This document shows positions 1 to 8,519 of a stretch of DNA of 46,115 nucleotides, piece after piece. Source of the stretch: JAQUOA01 sp037443785. Lineage in GTDB: Bacteria > Bacteroidota > Ignavibacteria > UBA10030 > UBA8401. The DNA is taken from assembly GCA_037443785.1 (NCBI GenBank), contig JBBINR010000027.1, forward strand, positions 1-46,115. The letters run 5' to 3'. The notes beneath the pieces are model-generated. The model was not told where the DNA came from. It did not search any database and worked only from the letters and a program-made list of their open reading frames with translations. The position numbers were made by a program, and so were the translations under genes. Every line of letters starts with the position of its first letter. Positions within the stretch are counted from its first letter, which is position 1.

Positions 1-560
1 GCCCGTTCTACACTCATCGTATCGTATGGTTCAGTAAATTTCATCAGCATTATCTTATATTTTTTGTAAATCTCAGGAAATAACTGATTAATTTCTTCTT
101 CCGTGATTAAAAATCGGTATAAAATTTTCAAACAAAACAACATCTTAAGTTTATCGCTGCCGAACATCTCCATAACGATATGAAATCGTTCCAATTGATC
201 TTTAAGAAAGACGCCGACCGTTTGAGTGTCGACAAGCAATTGATCATCATCCGGAATGGCGATACTTTCAATTTGACGTCGGTGTACTTTATGAATGTCG
301 ATGCAAATATTCTGAATAATTGATCCAATGTACGTTTGAAGCAATGAACGCCCATCGTATTGTGCTTTAATAGACGGAAGTTTTCTGATGAGTGCTTCGT
401 TAACCGATTGAATAAGGTCCTCTTCGTCATCCCTTCTGAACATCCCGCTGGCGGTATATTTCTTAATGAAAATTTTGACAATATTTTGACATTGAAGGAT
501 GAAGGCATTGGGGTTGCTGTGGAGGAGCACAATGTCAAGATTGTCGACAAATTCAGGCAT
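1..560 (-). CDS. RNA polymerase sigma-70-like factor (C-terminus beyond window)
   Basis: An open minus-strand frame starts at the ATG at 560 and runs off the left edge without a stop, giving 186 residues. An in-frame TAA lies three codons upstream, so this start is the earliest possible. Residues about 24-90 resemble sigma-70 region 2: an acidic DDEEDLIQ segment followed by SLLQTYIGSIIQNICIDIHK and an RR pair, matching the usual DxxDLxQE...W...IxRNxxxD pattern. A region-4 helix-turn-helix would lie beyond the window. The tryptophan usual in region 2 is absent, so this is a divergent member. It lies downstream of an HNH endonuclease gene with a gap of about 150 bases. The role in transcription is inferred from fold only; target genes are unknown. 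The overlapping frame at 128-715 is low-quality and is probably a shadow. Confidence 0.6.
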   Translation of the reverse strand, partial: MPEFVDNLDIVLLHSNPNAFILQCQNIVKIFIKKYTASGMFRRDDEEDLIQSVNEALIRKLPSIKAQYDGRSLLQTYIGSIIQNICIDIHKVHRRQIESIAIPDDDQLLVDTQTVGVFLKDQLERFHIVMEMFGSDKLKMLFCLKILYRFLITEEEINQLFPEIYKKYKIMLMKFTEPYDTMSVER

Positions 561-711
561 TGATGATTATGAATTCTGTTTATGGAAGTGAAAAAAATAC
601 TGAAGATCATTACAGACTTTTCCAATATACAAACAGCAGTCGTCGACTGCAACCTTGTGGTCGGCACGACTATATCACGGTGATGGAGGTAATATTTTTT
701 GATTAATGCTT

Positions 712-1014
712 TCATGATTTCTTTTTACATGTCCACTCGGGATAATCATCTCCTTTGGCAACGTTATTTTCCCAGTGAAGCGGCTGAAGGTTCTCCAGGT
801 CGTCAGTTCCTCCTTTAGCAACAGGAATGATATGGTCTATCTCCCATCCATACTTCGTTCGTTTTCCGTAGTCATGCCGGGAAATAATTGTCGCGCATGC
901 ATCTTTTCGATAGAAGTAAAATCCAAATTCTTTTTGGGCTTTTTCCCATACCGCTTTAATCGTAATTTCATCAAATGGTTCACCATTCATCATGGTGTTT
1001 AATGCGCGGTTCAT
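712..1014 (-). CDS. HNH endonuclease domain protein
   Basis: A 100-residue protein with a textbook HNH nuclease core in its second half: WEIDHIIPVAKGG, then DDLENLQPLHWENN, which supplies the first His-Asp/His pair and the later Asn and His/Asn positions of the metal-binding beta-beta-alpha fold. The N-terminal half has a helical segment seen in small stand-alone HNH proteins. I chose the ATG at 1014, preceded by a GGGGTGG stretch at good spacing; a GTG at 1083 would add 23 residues with no family resemblance. Such small HNH proteins are often linked to restriction, phage or housekeeping DNA processing, and nothing here decides between these. It is followed on the same strand by the sigma-like gene. 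Confidence 0.75.
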   Translation of the reverse strand: MNRALNTMMNGEPFDEITIKAVWEKAQKEFGFYFYRKDACATIISRHDYGKRTKYGWEIDHIIPVAKGGTDDLENLQPLHWENNVAKGDDYPEWTCKKKS

Positions 1015-1684
1015 GGTGACCACCCCAGTTTTTGACGAATACGATCGCCTTGCCGTATGAGTGAATAGCGAAATAGTAGCCACTACATTTCCCTTTCTCT
1101 GTTGGTTACCCCTTATATATATTTATACTGTAAAAAATTTCAAATCGGACTCGTTCCAACTTTTTTTTTTATTAAAATTTTCTAACAAAAAAAAATGCAT
1201 TTTCAATTTAATTTCAAAGATTTTTTGCTCAGAAATTCTCAAAGTTAGGAAGATTGGTTTTTGTAAAACTCATTTTCTTGTCAAAGGCCATTTTAGGGTT
1301 ATTTATTTTTTTGTTTTAAAATCAAAACATATTGGAAGACATCCAATATGTCAGTCTCTTCGAAAAAAAATCTATACTCCTTGTTCAAAAAAACTCTTTA
1401 GAATGAGTTCATTTCGATTGAAGTAGGGATGCGAGTGATAGATTCATGTTTTTTTACAAGTACGATTATGATAATGGGTAGCCTGTTGAAGCGTTATTCA
1501 TTGGTTTTGACTTATAGATTAGCGGATATAGTGGGAAAAAGGATAACACGAATTTTGTGCAAAGTCCCTCCTGATGGAAAGTGAAAGGTGTAGCGTCGGT
1601 AATAAGTATCAATTTTCTCATAGCCCCACGTTGCTTCTCTTATGAAGTTTGGGTATCTTTTATTCCATTTTGCGAGAAAATTAC
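1015..1684. other. Gene-poor AT-rich intergenic region
   Basis: About 670 bases separate the HNH gene from the divergent nucleotidyltransferase gene. The stretch is rich in A and T runs. A 121-codon open frame at 1061-1426 reads as low-complexity Phe/Lys/Ile sequence without a plausible start context and is not accepted. One perfect palindrome (1328-1350) is listed separately. No tRNA-like or other RNA fold was recognised. The promoters for both flanking genes presumably lie here, but no convincing -35/-10 pair was found. Confidence 0.5.
1328..1350. repeat. Perfect 9-bp inverted repeat, 5-base loop
   Basis: CATATTGGA (1328-1336) and TCCAATATG (1342-1350) are exact reverse complements around AGACA. 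There is no T-run directly after either arm, so it is not an obvious terminator. It could be an operator or a structured leader element in the spacer between divergent genes. Confidence 0.45.
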
Positions 1685-2659
1685 ATGAGAGCGATTATTC
1701 CTGTTGCTGGAGTAGGCAGCCGGCTTCGTCCCCATACATATACTGTTCCCAAAGTTTTATTAAATGTTGCCGGAAAACCGATTATCGGGCACATTATGGA
1801 TAAGATTATTGCGGAAGGTTTTGATGCTGCGACGATTGTTGTAGGTTATCTTGGCGATTTAATTAAAGAATATATTACATCCCATTACAAGATTACGGTT
1901 GATTTTGTTGAGCAGGAAGAACGTCTTGGTTTAGGCCATGCAATTTACTTATCACGCCATACAATTTCTAAAGATCCGATTTTAATTATTCTTGGTGACA
2001 CAGTTTTCGATGTCGATCTTGGTGGTATGGTGAAAAGCCAATACTCGGCCATTGGCGTGAAACAGGTTGACGATCCACGCAGATTTGGTGTTGCCGAAGT
2101 AAGTAACGGCTTTATTACAAAATTGATTGAAAAGCCTGAACATCCAACAAGCAATTTGGCACTCGTCGGTTTGTATTATATCAAGCATCCGGATGTACTT
2201 CTTGATTGCCTGAAAGAAATGATTAAGCGGGATGTCCGGACAAAAAATGAATATCAATTGACCGATGGTCTGCAGATTATGATTGAACGCGGGGAGAAAC
2301 TTACTACCTTTGGGATTGAGGGATGGTACGACTGCGGAAAACCTGAAACATTACTCGACACAAACCGTCATTTATTGCACGAAACAAAAACAAACGGGAT
2401 TCACGCCGGTGTCGTCATTGTTCCACCGGTATTTATTTCGCCCAACTCAACAGTGAAAAATTCTGTTATTGGTCCGTATGCCACGATTGCCGAAGGTGCT
2501 TCGGTGAATGATTCAATCATAAAAAATTCGATCATCAGCGAAGGCTCGCGTGTTGAATCGGCATTGCTCGAAGATTCGATCATCGGAACTAATGCCATTG
2601 TCAAAGGCGGATTTAAACGCATCAACGTTGGCGATTCATCAGAACTTGAATATCATTAA
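1685..2659 (+). CDS. Sugar-1-phosphate nucleotidyltransferase with left-handed beta-helix tail
   Basis: A 324-residue protein with an N-terminal nucleotidyltransferase fold. The signature GVGSRLRPHTYTVPK at residues 9-23 is the nucleotide and pyrophosphate binding loop with the catalytic Lys, followed by LLNVAGKPI; GDTVFDVDL near residue 100 is the metal-binding Asp region; EKPE and YDCGKPE follow at the usual places. Residues about 240-310 show isoleucine-rich hexapeptide-type repeats (SVIGPYATIAEGA, NSIISEGSRVE) typical of a left-handed beta-helix. This layout matches glucose-1-phosphate thymidylyl/uridylyltransferase-like enzymes of the long type; the substrate cannot be set from sequence. 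The first of two starts, a TTG at 1649, is rejected in favour of ATG 1685, where family similarity begins. It lies 38 bases before metK and may be cotranscribed with it. Confidence 0.85.
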   Translation: MRAIIPVAGVGSRLRPHTYTVPKVLLNVAGKPIIGHIMDKIIAEGFDAATIVVGYLGDLIKEYITSHYKITVDFVEQEERLGLGHAIYLSRHTISKDPILIILGDTVFDVDLGGMVKSQYSAIGVKQVDDPRRFGVAEVSNGFITKLIEKPEHPTSNLALVGLYYIKHPDVLLDCLKEMIKRDVRTKNEYQLTDGLQIMIERGEKLTTFGIEGWYDCGKPETLLDTNRHLLHETKTNGIHAGVVIVPPVFISPNSTVKNSVIGPYATIAEGASVNDSIIKNSIISEGSRVESALLEDSIIGTNAIVKGGFKRINVGDSSELEYH

Positions 2660-2680
2660 ACATTAATCACTTTTTAAAGC

Positions 2681-2686
2681 AAGGAG
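2681..2686 (+). promoter_or_regulatory. Ribosome binding site of metK
   Basis: AAGGAG lies 11 bases before the metK ATG and fixes that start. The strong anti-16S match is unlike typical Bacteroides genes and recurs through this window. Confidence 0.6.
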
Positions 2687-2697
2687 AATTTTCTTTC

Positions 2698-3840
2698 ATG
2701 CGTTATCTTTTTACCTCAGAATCGGTTTCCGAAGGACATCCGGATAAAGTTGCTGATCAAATTTCTGATGCAGTACTTGATGCACTTCTTACACAAGATA
2801 AATATTCGCGCGTAGCGTGCGAAACGATGGTAACAACCGGCCAGGTTATCGTCGCCGGCGAAGTTACTACAAATGCGTATATCGATATTCACGAAGTTGT
2901 TCGCGAAACAATTCGTGAAATTGGTTACACAAAAGCGGAATATAAATTCGACGCCGATTCATGCGGAATCTTAAATGCCATCCATTCTCAATCAGCCGAT
3001 ATCGCAATGGGAGTTGATACCGGCGGAGCAGGTGATCAAGGGATGATGTTCGGTTATGCGAACAACGAAACGCCAGAATTCATGCCCGCACCAATTCTCT
3101 ATGCGCATCAATTGGTAAAGAAACTTGCTGATATTCGTAAAAAGAATTTGAAACTTATGCCATATCTTCGTCCCGATGCGAAATCGCAAGTGACGATTGA
3201 ATACGACGGGCACAAACCTGTGCGTGTTGATACCGTTGTCATTTCAACTCAGCACGATCCCACTGTGTCGCAGAAAAAAATTAAAGAAGACGTTATTGCA
3301 AATGTAATTAAAAAGGTTATTCCGGCGCATCTTCTCGACAAGAAAACAAAATATTTCGTCAACCCGACGGGTAATTTCGTTATCGGCGGGCCGCACGGAG
3401 ACAGTGGATTGACGGGAAGAAAAATTATTGTTGATACGTACGGCGGACGCGCACCGCACGGCGGAGGAGCGTTCTCCGGCAAAGATCCGTCAAAAGTTGA
3501 TCGCAGCGCGGCATATGCAACACGTCATCTTGCGAAGAATGTTGTTGCCGCCGGGCTTGCCGACGAATGCCAGATTCAGGTAGCATACGCCATTGGTGTT
3601 GCGGATCCTGTATCAATCTATGTCAACACATTCGGCACCGGTATTATGCCTGATTCCGAGATTTCAAAAATTCTTGTGAAGAATGTCGATATGACACCGC
3701 GTGGAATCATCAAACGTTTGAATTTGCTCCGGCCGATCTATAAAAAATCAGCGGCATATGGTCACTTTGGACGCAATGAAAAAGAATTTTCGTGGGAACA
3801 ACTTGATCTTGTTTCTGCGTTGAAGAAAGCAGCAAAGTAA
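2698..3840 (+). CDS. metK: S-adenosylmethionine synthetase
   Basis: MetK condenses ATP and methionine to S-adenosylmethionine in the cytoplasm. The 380-residue protein is the normal length. Diagnostic motifs are present in order: SVSEGHPDKVADQISDAVLD near the N-terminus (ATP and metal binding), GAGDQGMMFGYA near residue 105 (the methionine synthetase signature 1), and the P-loop-like GGGAFSGKDPSKVDRSAAY near residue 260. All three domains appear intact. It is followed 52 bases later by ahcY, a pairing that places synthesis of the methyl donor beside removal of its by-product. No SAM or SAH riboswitch fold was seen in the 38-base leader. Confidence 0.98.
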   Translation: MRYLFTSESVSEGHPDKVADQISDAVLDALLTQDKYSRVACETMVTTGQVIVAGEVTTNAYIDIHEVVRETIREIGYTKAEYKFDADSCGILNAIHSQSADIAMGVDTGGAGDQGMMFGYANNETPEFMPAPILYAHQLVKKLADIRKKNLKLMPYLRPDAKSQVTIEYDGHKPVRVDTVVISTQHDPTVSQKKIKEDVIANVIKKVIPAHLLDKKTKYFVNPTGNFVIGGPHGDSGLTGRKIIVDTYGGRAPHGGGAFSGKDPSKVDRSAAYATRHLAKNVVAAGLADECQIQVAYAIGVADPVSIYVNTFGTGIMPDSEISKILVKNVDMTPRGIIKRLNLLRPIYKKSAAYGHFGRNEKEFSWEQLDLVSALKKAAK

Positions 3841-3892
3841 TTTGTAATTCACAATAACCCTGTAAGGTTAAACTATAAATAAAGGAGCAATA

Positions 3893-5236
3893 ATGAGTGC
3901 AGTAATGGATGAAGTTTCGGCGAAAAAAATATCAAAACCGGAACTTCCGTTTAAAGTGAAGGATATGTCTCTGGCGGAATGGGGACGCAAGGAAATAAAT
4001 TTAGCTGAAGCGGAAATGCCTGGCTTGATGGCAATTCGCGATGAATATAAAGGAAAACAACCTCTGAAAGGTGCGCGCATTGCCGGTTGTTTGCACATGA
4101 CGATTCAAACTGCCGTGTTGATTGAAACGTTAAAAGATCTCGGGGCAGACGTTTCGTGGTCATCGTGCAATATTTTTTCGACACAGGATCACGCAGCCGC
4201 AGCAATTGCCGCAGCCGGAATTCCGGTGTATGCATGGAAGGGAATGAATGCTGAAGAATTCGATTGGTGCATTGAGCAAACATTGTTTGCATTCAAAGAC
4301 GGTAAACCGCTCAATATGATTCTTGATGATGGCGGCGATCTTACCAATATGGTGTTCGACAAATATCCTGAGCTTGCTGCAGGCATTCGCGGACTTTCAG
4401 AAGAAACGACGACAGGTGTTCATCGCTTATATGATCGAATGAAAAACGGAACGCTGCTGATGCCCGCCATCAACGTAAATGATTCTGTTACGAAATCTAA
4501 ATTCGATAATAAATACGGCTGCCGCGAATCGCTTGTTGATGCCATCCGCCGGGCAACCGATTTGATGCTTGCGGGTAAAGTCGCTGTTGTTGCAGGATAT
4601 GGCGATGTCGGTAAAGGTTCTGCAGAATCATTGCGCGATGCCAAAGTTCGCGTTATTGTTACCGAGATCGATCCTATTTGTGCATTGCAAGCGGCCATGG
4701 AAGGCTACGAAGTAAAACGTATGGATGAAGCGGTGAAGGAAGCCGATATTATCGTGACGACGACGGGGAATAAGAATATCGTTACCGCTCGTCATTTCAA
4801 AACATTGAAGCACAACGCGATCGTTTGCAATATCGGTCACTTCGATATTGAAATCGATATGGCGTGGTTGAATAAAAACTACGGACATACCAAAGATACC
4901 ATTAAACCGCAGGTTGATAAATATACGATTGACGGAAAAGATATTATTGTTCTTGCCGAAGGCCGTTTGGTAAACCTTGGGTGCGCAATGGGGCATCCGT
5001 CATTCGTGATGTCGAACTCATTTTCAAATCAAACACTGGCGCAAATCGAATTGTGGAATCATTCAGACCGATATGAAAAGAAAGTCTACATGCTTCCGAA
5101 ACATCTCGATGAAAAAGTTGCCCGGTTGCATCTGAAAAAAATCGGTGTCGAATTGGATGTGCTTTCCGAAGACCAAGCGCAATATATTGGTGTGCCGGTT
5201 GAAGGTCCTTATAAACCGGAATATTATCGATATTAA
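3893..5236 (+). CDS. ahcY: Adenosylhomocysteinase (SAH hydrolase)
   Basis: AhcY reversibly splits S-adenosylhomocysteine into adenosine and homocysteine, relieving product inhibition of methyltransferases. The 447-residue protein has the family features: GCLHMTIQTAVLIETL in the substrate domain, WSSCNIFSTQDHAAAAIA, DDGGDLTN, a Rossmann NAD+ site VVAGYGDVGKGSAESLRDA about residue 230, GNKNIVTARHFKTLK, and the C-terminal HLDEKVARLHL...YKPEYYRY, whose Lys-Tyr end completes the NAD site of the partner subunit. An AAAGGAG box precedes the ATG. It follows metK and ends just before a strong terminator, so nucleotidyltransferase-metK-ahcY forms a transcription unit. Confidence 0.98.
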   Translation: MSAVMDEVSAKKISKPELPFKVKDMSLAEWGRKEINLAEAEMPGLMAIRDEYKGKQPLKGARIAGCLHMTIQTAVLIETLKDLGADVSWSSCNIFSTQDHAAAAIAAAGIPVYAWKGMNAEEFDWCIEQTLFAFKDGKPLNMILDDGGDLTNMVFDKYPELAAGIRGLSEETTTGVHRLYDRMKNGTLLMPAINVNDSVTKSKFDNKYGCRESLVDAIRRATDLMLAGKVAVVAGYGDVGKGSAESLRDAKVRVIVTEIDPICALQAAMEGYEVKRMDEAVKEADIIVTTTGNKNIVTARHFKTLKHNAIVCNIGHFDIEIDMAWLNKNYGHTKDTIKPQVDKYTIDGKDIIVLAEGRLVNLGCAMGHPSFVMSNSFSNQTLAQIELWNHSDRYEKKVYMLPKHLDEKVARLHLKKIGVELDVLSEDQAQYIGVPVEGPYKPEYYRY

Positions 5237-5260
5237 GTTGTTGATTTTTTTATTTGACAT

Positions 5261-5294
5261 AGCCCCGAGAAAATACTCGGGGCTTTTGTTTTTG
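5261..5294 (+). terminator. Rho-independent terminator after ahcY
   Basis: AGCCCCGAG (5261-5269) and CTCGGGGCT (5276-5284) form a perfect 9-bp GC-rich stem with a six-base loop, followed by TTTGTTTTTG. It closes the metK-ahcY unit and separates it from the heme operon. Confidence 0.92.
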
Positions 5295-5401
5295 TCTAAT
5301 ATCTGCCGTTGATTCATGGTTTGCTAATAGAGGAATTTATCAATACCTTTGTTAGGAAAATTAATATTTACTCGATCATTTAGACTATTTGGGTTGATTT
5401 G

Positions 5402-6226
5402 ATGAAATCGGTGTTGGACGGTATTACGGTTGCGCTTCCGCTATTATATTTTGGTACTGCATTAGTTTACGGACTATCTTTTTTTCAAGATAATGTTGCT
5501 GCGAAGAAAGTCAAAACTCCATTTCTCCTCGTGACGCTGTTCGTTCATTTTTTTTATCTCATTGCTCGTACAATTGAATTTAATCATCCGCCGATTACCA
5601 CCGTGTTCGAAATAATGACAGTCATCGCGTTTTCCCTTGCCACTTCCTATCGAATTATTGAATTCAGAACACAAATTAAAAACACGGGATTTTTTATCCT
5701 TATTGTTGCGTTACTACTTCAAATCATTTCAGCGTTCTTTATTCAAGATCTTATTGAAGTCAAAGCAATCTTACGAAGTAATTTGCTTGGTTTTCATGTC
5801 ATTAGCGCGATTGCCGGAATATCAGCGTTTTCAATTTCAGCAGTGTATGGCATTCTTTATCTGATGTTGTATCACAACATAAAAAAAAATCGATTCGGCA
5901 TCATCTATCAAAATCTGCCGAATCTTGAAAAACTTGAAAAGATGGCGATGGTTGCCGTGAGTGTCGGTTTTGTTTTGCTGACAATCGCTATTCTTGTCGG
6001 TGGTGTTTGGCTCGTTCGAGCAGTGGAAAATTATTCTCCGTTTGATCCGAAAGTAATTGGAACATTAGTCGTCTGGTTGTTGTATGGTGCGGGACTGATT
6101 GGTCAAAAAAGTTTTGGGTGGAAGGGAAGGCGGATCATGGTGCTGTCGATATCCGGATTTGCTGCTGCATTTCTTTCGCTGACATTAATTAATATGTATT
6201 TGAGCGGGTTTCATAATTTTTTCTAG
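5402..6226 (+). CDS. CcsA/HemX-family integral membrane protein
   Basis: A 274-residue membrane protein with about eight hydrophobic segments. It belongs to the CcsA/CcmC/HemX superfamily: the second region reads FVHFFYLIARTIEF, then TTVFEIMTVIAF, and the later part contains GGVWLVRAVENYSPFDPKV, which aligns with the WWD heme-binding stretch (WGxYWxWDPKE) but has lost most tryptophans. That resembles HemX, which sits beside hemA in Bacillus and tunes glutamyl-tRNA reductase levels, more than a heme-handling CcsA. The position directly before hemA (21-base gap) supports the HemX reading. A cytochrome c maturation role remains possible. ATG 5402 is chosen over the TTG one codon earlier. Confidence 0.8.
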   Translation: MKSVLDGITVALPLLYFGTALVYGLSFFQDNVAAKKVKTPFLLVTLFVHFFYLIARTIEFNHPPITTVFEIMTVIAFSLATSYRIIEFRTQIKNTGFFILIVALLLQIISAFFIQDLIEVKAILRSNLLGFHVISAIAGISAFSISAVYGILYLMLYHNIKKNRFGIIYQNLPNLEKLEKMAMVAVSVGFVLLTIAILVGGVWLVRAVENYSPFDPKVIGTLVVWLLYGAGLIGQKSFGWKGRRIMVLSISGFAAAFLSLTLINMYLSGFHNFF

Positions 6227-6247
6227 CATTTGTTTTAAAGTGAAGGT

Positions 6248-7570
6248 ATGAATTTAATTCTTGTCGGCATTAATCATCGCACTGCGCCTCTTGAAGTGCG
6301 TGAAAAATTGTGGATGTCTGATGATGAGATCAAAGCATGCGTAAAGCAGTATTACAACAACGTGCTTTCTGAATGTTTTATTCTCTCCACATGTAATCGT
6401 ACTGAATTGTACGGTGTCATTCCGTCATCCGAAAGCAATGGTGTCGATGTCAACCACACCATCGAACAAATCGCTCAAAGCCTCATTGAGTTTAAGTCTG
6501 CCGGCAACACTATTAAACGGAAACATCTCTATACTTTCGGAACACTTCCTGCGGCAAAACATTTGTTGAAAGTTGCGGCGGGAATTGATTCGATGGTACT
6601 TGGGGATGTGCAAATCCTTCACCAACTCCGAGAACATTTTCTTCTTGCGGACGAAACGCAAACGACCGGGATGATCCTTCACCGGTTAGTGCAGACCGCA
6701 AGCCGCGTCGGGAAACGCACACGCCATGAAACACACATCACTGCTGGTGCAGTTTCTGTCAGCTATGCGGCAGTTGAACTTGCGATAAAAATATTTGCCG
6801 ATATTGAATCGAAGTCTGTGATGTTAATCGGTGCAGGAGAAACGGGCGAACTGACGGCAAAACTCTTGGTCAGCCGCGGCATCAAAAATGTTTTTGTAAC
6901 AAATCGAACACGCTCGAAGGCGGAAGAGTTGACAACGGCGCTTGGTGGGACGGTTGTAGAGTGGGATTCATTTGTCTCGGTAATTCCGACTATGGATATT
7001 GTTATCTCGTCGGTAACCAGCCCAAATTATATTCTTACAAAAGAACAACTGGAGCAGGTGAGGAAACAAAAACAACAAAAAACATTGTTTGTGATCGATA
7101 TTGGTGTTCCGCGGAATATTGAACCGGCCGTCAATGAAATTGAAAATGTTTTTCTTCATGATCTCGATTCGCTGACACATATTGTCGATCAGACGATGTA
7201 TAAACGCAAAACGGAAATTCCGAAGGTTAACGAAATTATTTTTGAAGAGTTGAAAGAATTTTACGAATGGATGGAAGCGTTAGAAGTAGTCCCCACAATT
7301 AAAGATTTACGTTCGCATTTTGAAAATGTGCGGCAGGAAGAAGTTGGGCGGCTGGTTCATCGTTTTTCTGATAAAGAAAAAGAATTGGTTGATACCATTA
7401 CGAAACGCATTGTCAACAGACTGCTTCATGATCCCACCATCGGATTAAAAGAAGAGAACAAACAAAACCGCGAAGAGAAAAGTAAAACACAACAAATCGT
7501 TCGAAGATTGTTCGGCTTAAAGCCTACCACAACGATTTCGAATGATTTCATCGAAACAGAAGACAATTAA
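6248..7570 (+). CDS. hemA: Glutamyl-tRNA reductase
   Basis: HemA reduces glutamyl-tRNA(Glu) with NADPH to glutamate-1-semialdehyde, the first committed step of C5 tetrapyrrole synthesis. The 440-residue protein opens with GINHRTAPLEVREKL, and the catalytic cysteine is Cys49 in LSTCNRTELYG. The NADPH domain has VMLIGAGETGELTAKLL near residue 195 and the following FVTNRTRSKAEEL. The C-terminal dimerisation helices (EVVPTIKDLRSHFENV onward) are complete. The gene overlaps hemC by one base (TAATG), which suggests translational coupling. It is the natural partner of hemL at the other end of this operon. Confidence 0.98.
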   Translation: MNLILVGINHRTAPLEVREKLWMSDDEIKACVKQYYNNVLSECFILSTCNRTELYGVIPSSESNGVDVNHTIEQIAQSLIEFKSAGNTIKRKHLYTFGTLPAAKHLLKVAAGIDSMVLGDVQILHQLREHFLLADETQTTGMILHRLVQTASRVGKRTRHETHITAGAVSVSYAAVELAIKIFADIESKSVMLIGAGETGELTAKLLVSRGIKNVFVTNRTRSKAEELTTALGGTVVEWDSFVSVIPTMDIVISSVTSPNYILTKEQLEQVRKQKQQKTLFVIDIGVPRNIEPAVNEIENVFLHDLDSLTHIVDQTMYKRKTEIPKVNEIIFEELKEFYEWMEALEVVPTIKDLRSHFENVRQEEVGRLVHRFSDKEKELVDTITKRIVNRLLHDPTIGLKEENKQNREEKSKTQQIVRRLFGLKPTTTISNDFIETEDN

Positions 7571-8517
7571 TGGTGCAAAAACAAACTATCATTATCGGAA
7601 CCCGCAGCAGCGAGCTCGCACTGTGGCAGACAAACTGGGTTGCAGCAGAATTACGGAAATTACATCCTGCCGTTACTGTTGACATCATAAAGATTAAAAC
7701 AACGGGAGATAAAATTCTCGACGCGCCCCTTTCGAAAATTGGCGACAAAGGATTGTTCACGAAAGAATTGGAAGTCGCGTTGCTCGAAAAAAGAATTGAT
7801 CTTGCCGTGCATAGTTTAAAAGATGTGCCGACGCAACTTTCAAATGGATTGATGATTGGAGCGGTGAGCAAACGAGAAGACGTGCGGGATGTGTTCATCT
7901 CGCATCCGCAAAAAAAATATCGTTTGCTGAATGATGTTCCCCAAAACGGAACGGTAGCGACCGGAAGTCTTCGCCGCAAATGCCAATTGTTGAAACACCG
8001 TCCTGATTTACAGATTGCGGATATTCGCGGAAACCTTGCAACGCGTAAAAAGAAATTGGAAGAATCTTTGTGGGACGGAATGTTGCTTGCCCGCGCAGGT
8101 TTGGTTCGCTTGGGCTGGGAATCTATTATTACAGAAGTGTTGGAGCCGACATTTATTCTGCCCGCCGTTGGTCAAGGTGCGCTGGCAATTGAAATTCGAA
8201 GCGATGATGCTCGTTTAAGAGAACTGATCAAACCGTTGAATCACGACGAAACACAATATGCAACGCAAGCAGAGCGCGCATTGTTACGTGAACTTGAGGG
8301 TGGCTGCCAGATTCCTATCGGTACATTCGGCCGCATTGAAAATGGTTCATTGAAATTGGATGCAATCGTTGGAAGTGTTAACGGAAAGAAAATTGTTACA
8401 GGGAAAACGGAAGGCGTTCCTCATTCAGCAGAAATTCTCGGTGTTGCTCTTGCAAAAGAGTTACTCGCAAAAGGTGCCAAAGAAATTTTGGATGAAATTC
8501 GTTTGCAATCGGTTTAG
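7570..8517 (+). CDS. hemC: Hydroxymethylbilane synthase (porphobilinogen deaminase)
   Basis: HemC joins four porphobilinogens into the linear tetrapyrrole hydroxymethylbilane. The 315-residue protein has IGTRSSELALWQTNWV at the N-terminus, HSLKDVPTQL with the substrate-handling Lys/Asp, RRKCQLLKHRPDL, and IRGNLATRKKKL. The cofactor-attachment cysteine is Cys246 in ELEGGCQIPIGTFG, where the dipyrromethane primer is covalently held. The start overlaps the hemA stop by one base, and hemD begins two bases past its own stop, so these genes are likely translated as a coupled set. Confidence 0.98.
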   Translation: MVQKQTIIIGTRSSELALWQTNWVAAELRKLHPAVTVDIIKIKTTGDKILDAPLSKIGDKGLFTKELEVALLEKRIDLAVHSLKDVPTQLSNGLMIGAVSKREDVRDVFISHPQKKYRLLNDVPQNGTVATGSLRRKCQLLKHRPDLQIADIRGNLATRKKKLEESLWDGMLLARAGLVRLGWESIITEVLEPTFILPAVGQGALAIEIRSDDARLRELIKPLNHDETQYATQAERALLRELEGGCQIPIGTFGRIENGSLKLDAIVGSVNGKKIVTGKTEGVPHSAEILGVALAKELLAKGAKEILDEIRLQSV

Positions 8518-8519
8518 TG

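Noticed and set aside
128..715. A 195-codon minus-strand frame at the left edge
   Set aside because: Its translation has no family features, while the overlapping frame starting at 560 shows clear sigma region 2 character and continues off the window.
1061..1426. A 121-codon open frame in the gene-poor region
   Set aside because: Low-complexity Phe/Lys/Ile-rich translation, no ribosome binding site, no recognisable domain, and AT-rich DNA in which such frames arise by chance.
1685..2659. Calling the nucleotidyltransferase rmlA or glmU
   Set aside because: Its length and beta-helix tail differ from RmlA, and it lacks the full GlmU acetyltransferase domain; the neighbours are methyl-cycle genes rather than rml or glm genes.
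2660..2697. A SAM or SAH riboswitch before metK or ahcY
   Set aside because: The spacers are only 38 and 52 bases and show no fold beyond a weak 5-bp hairpin before ahcY, too small for any known class.
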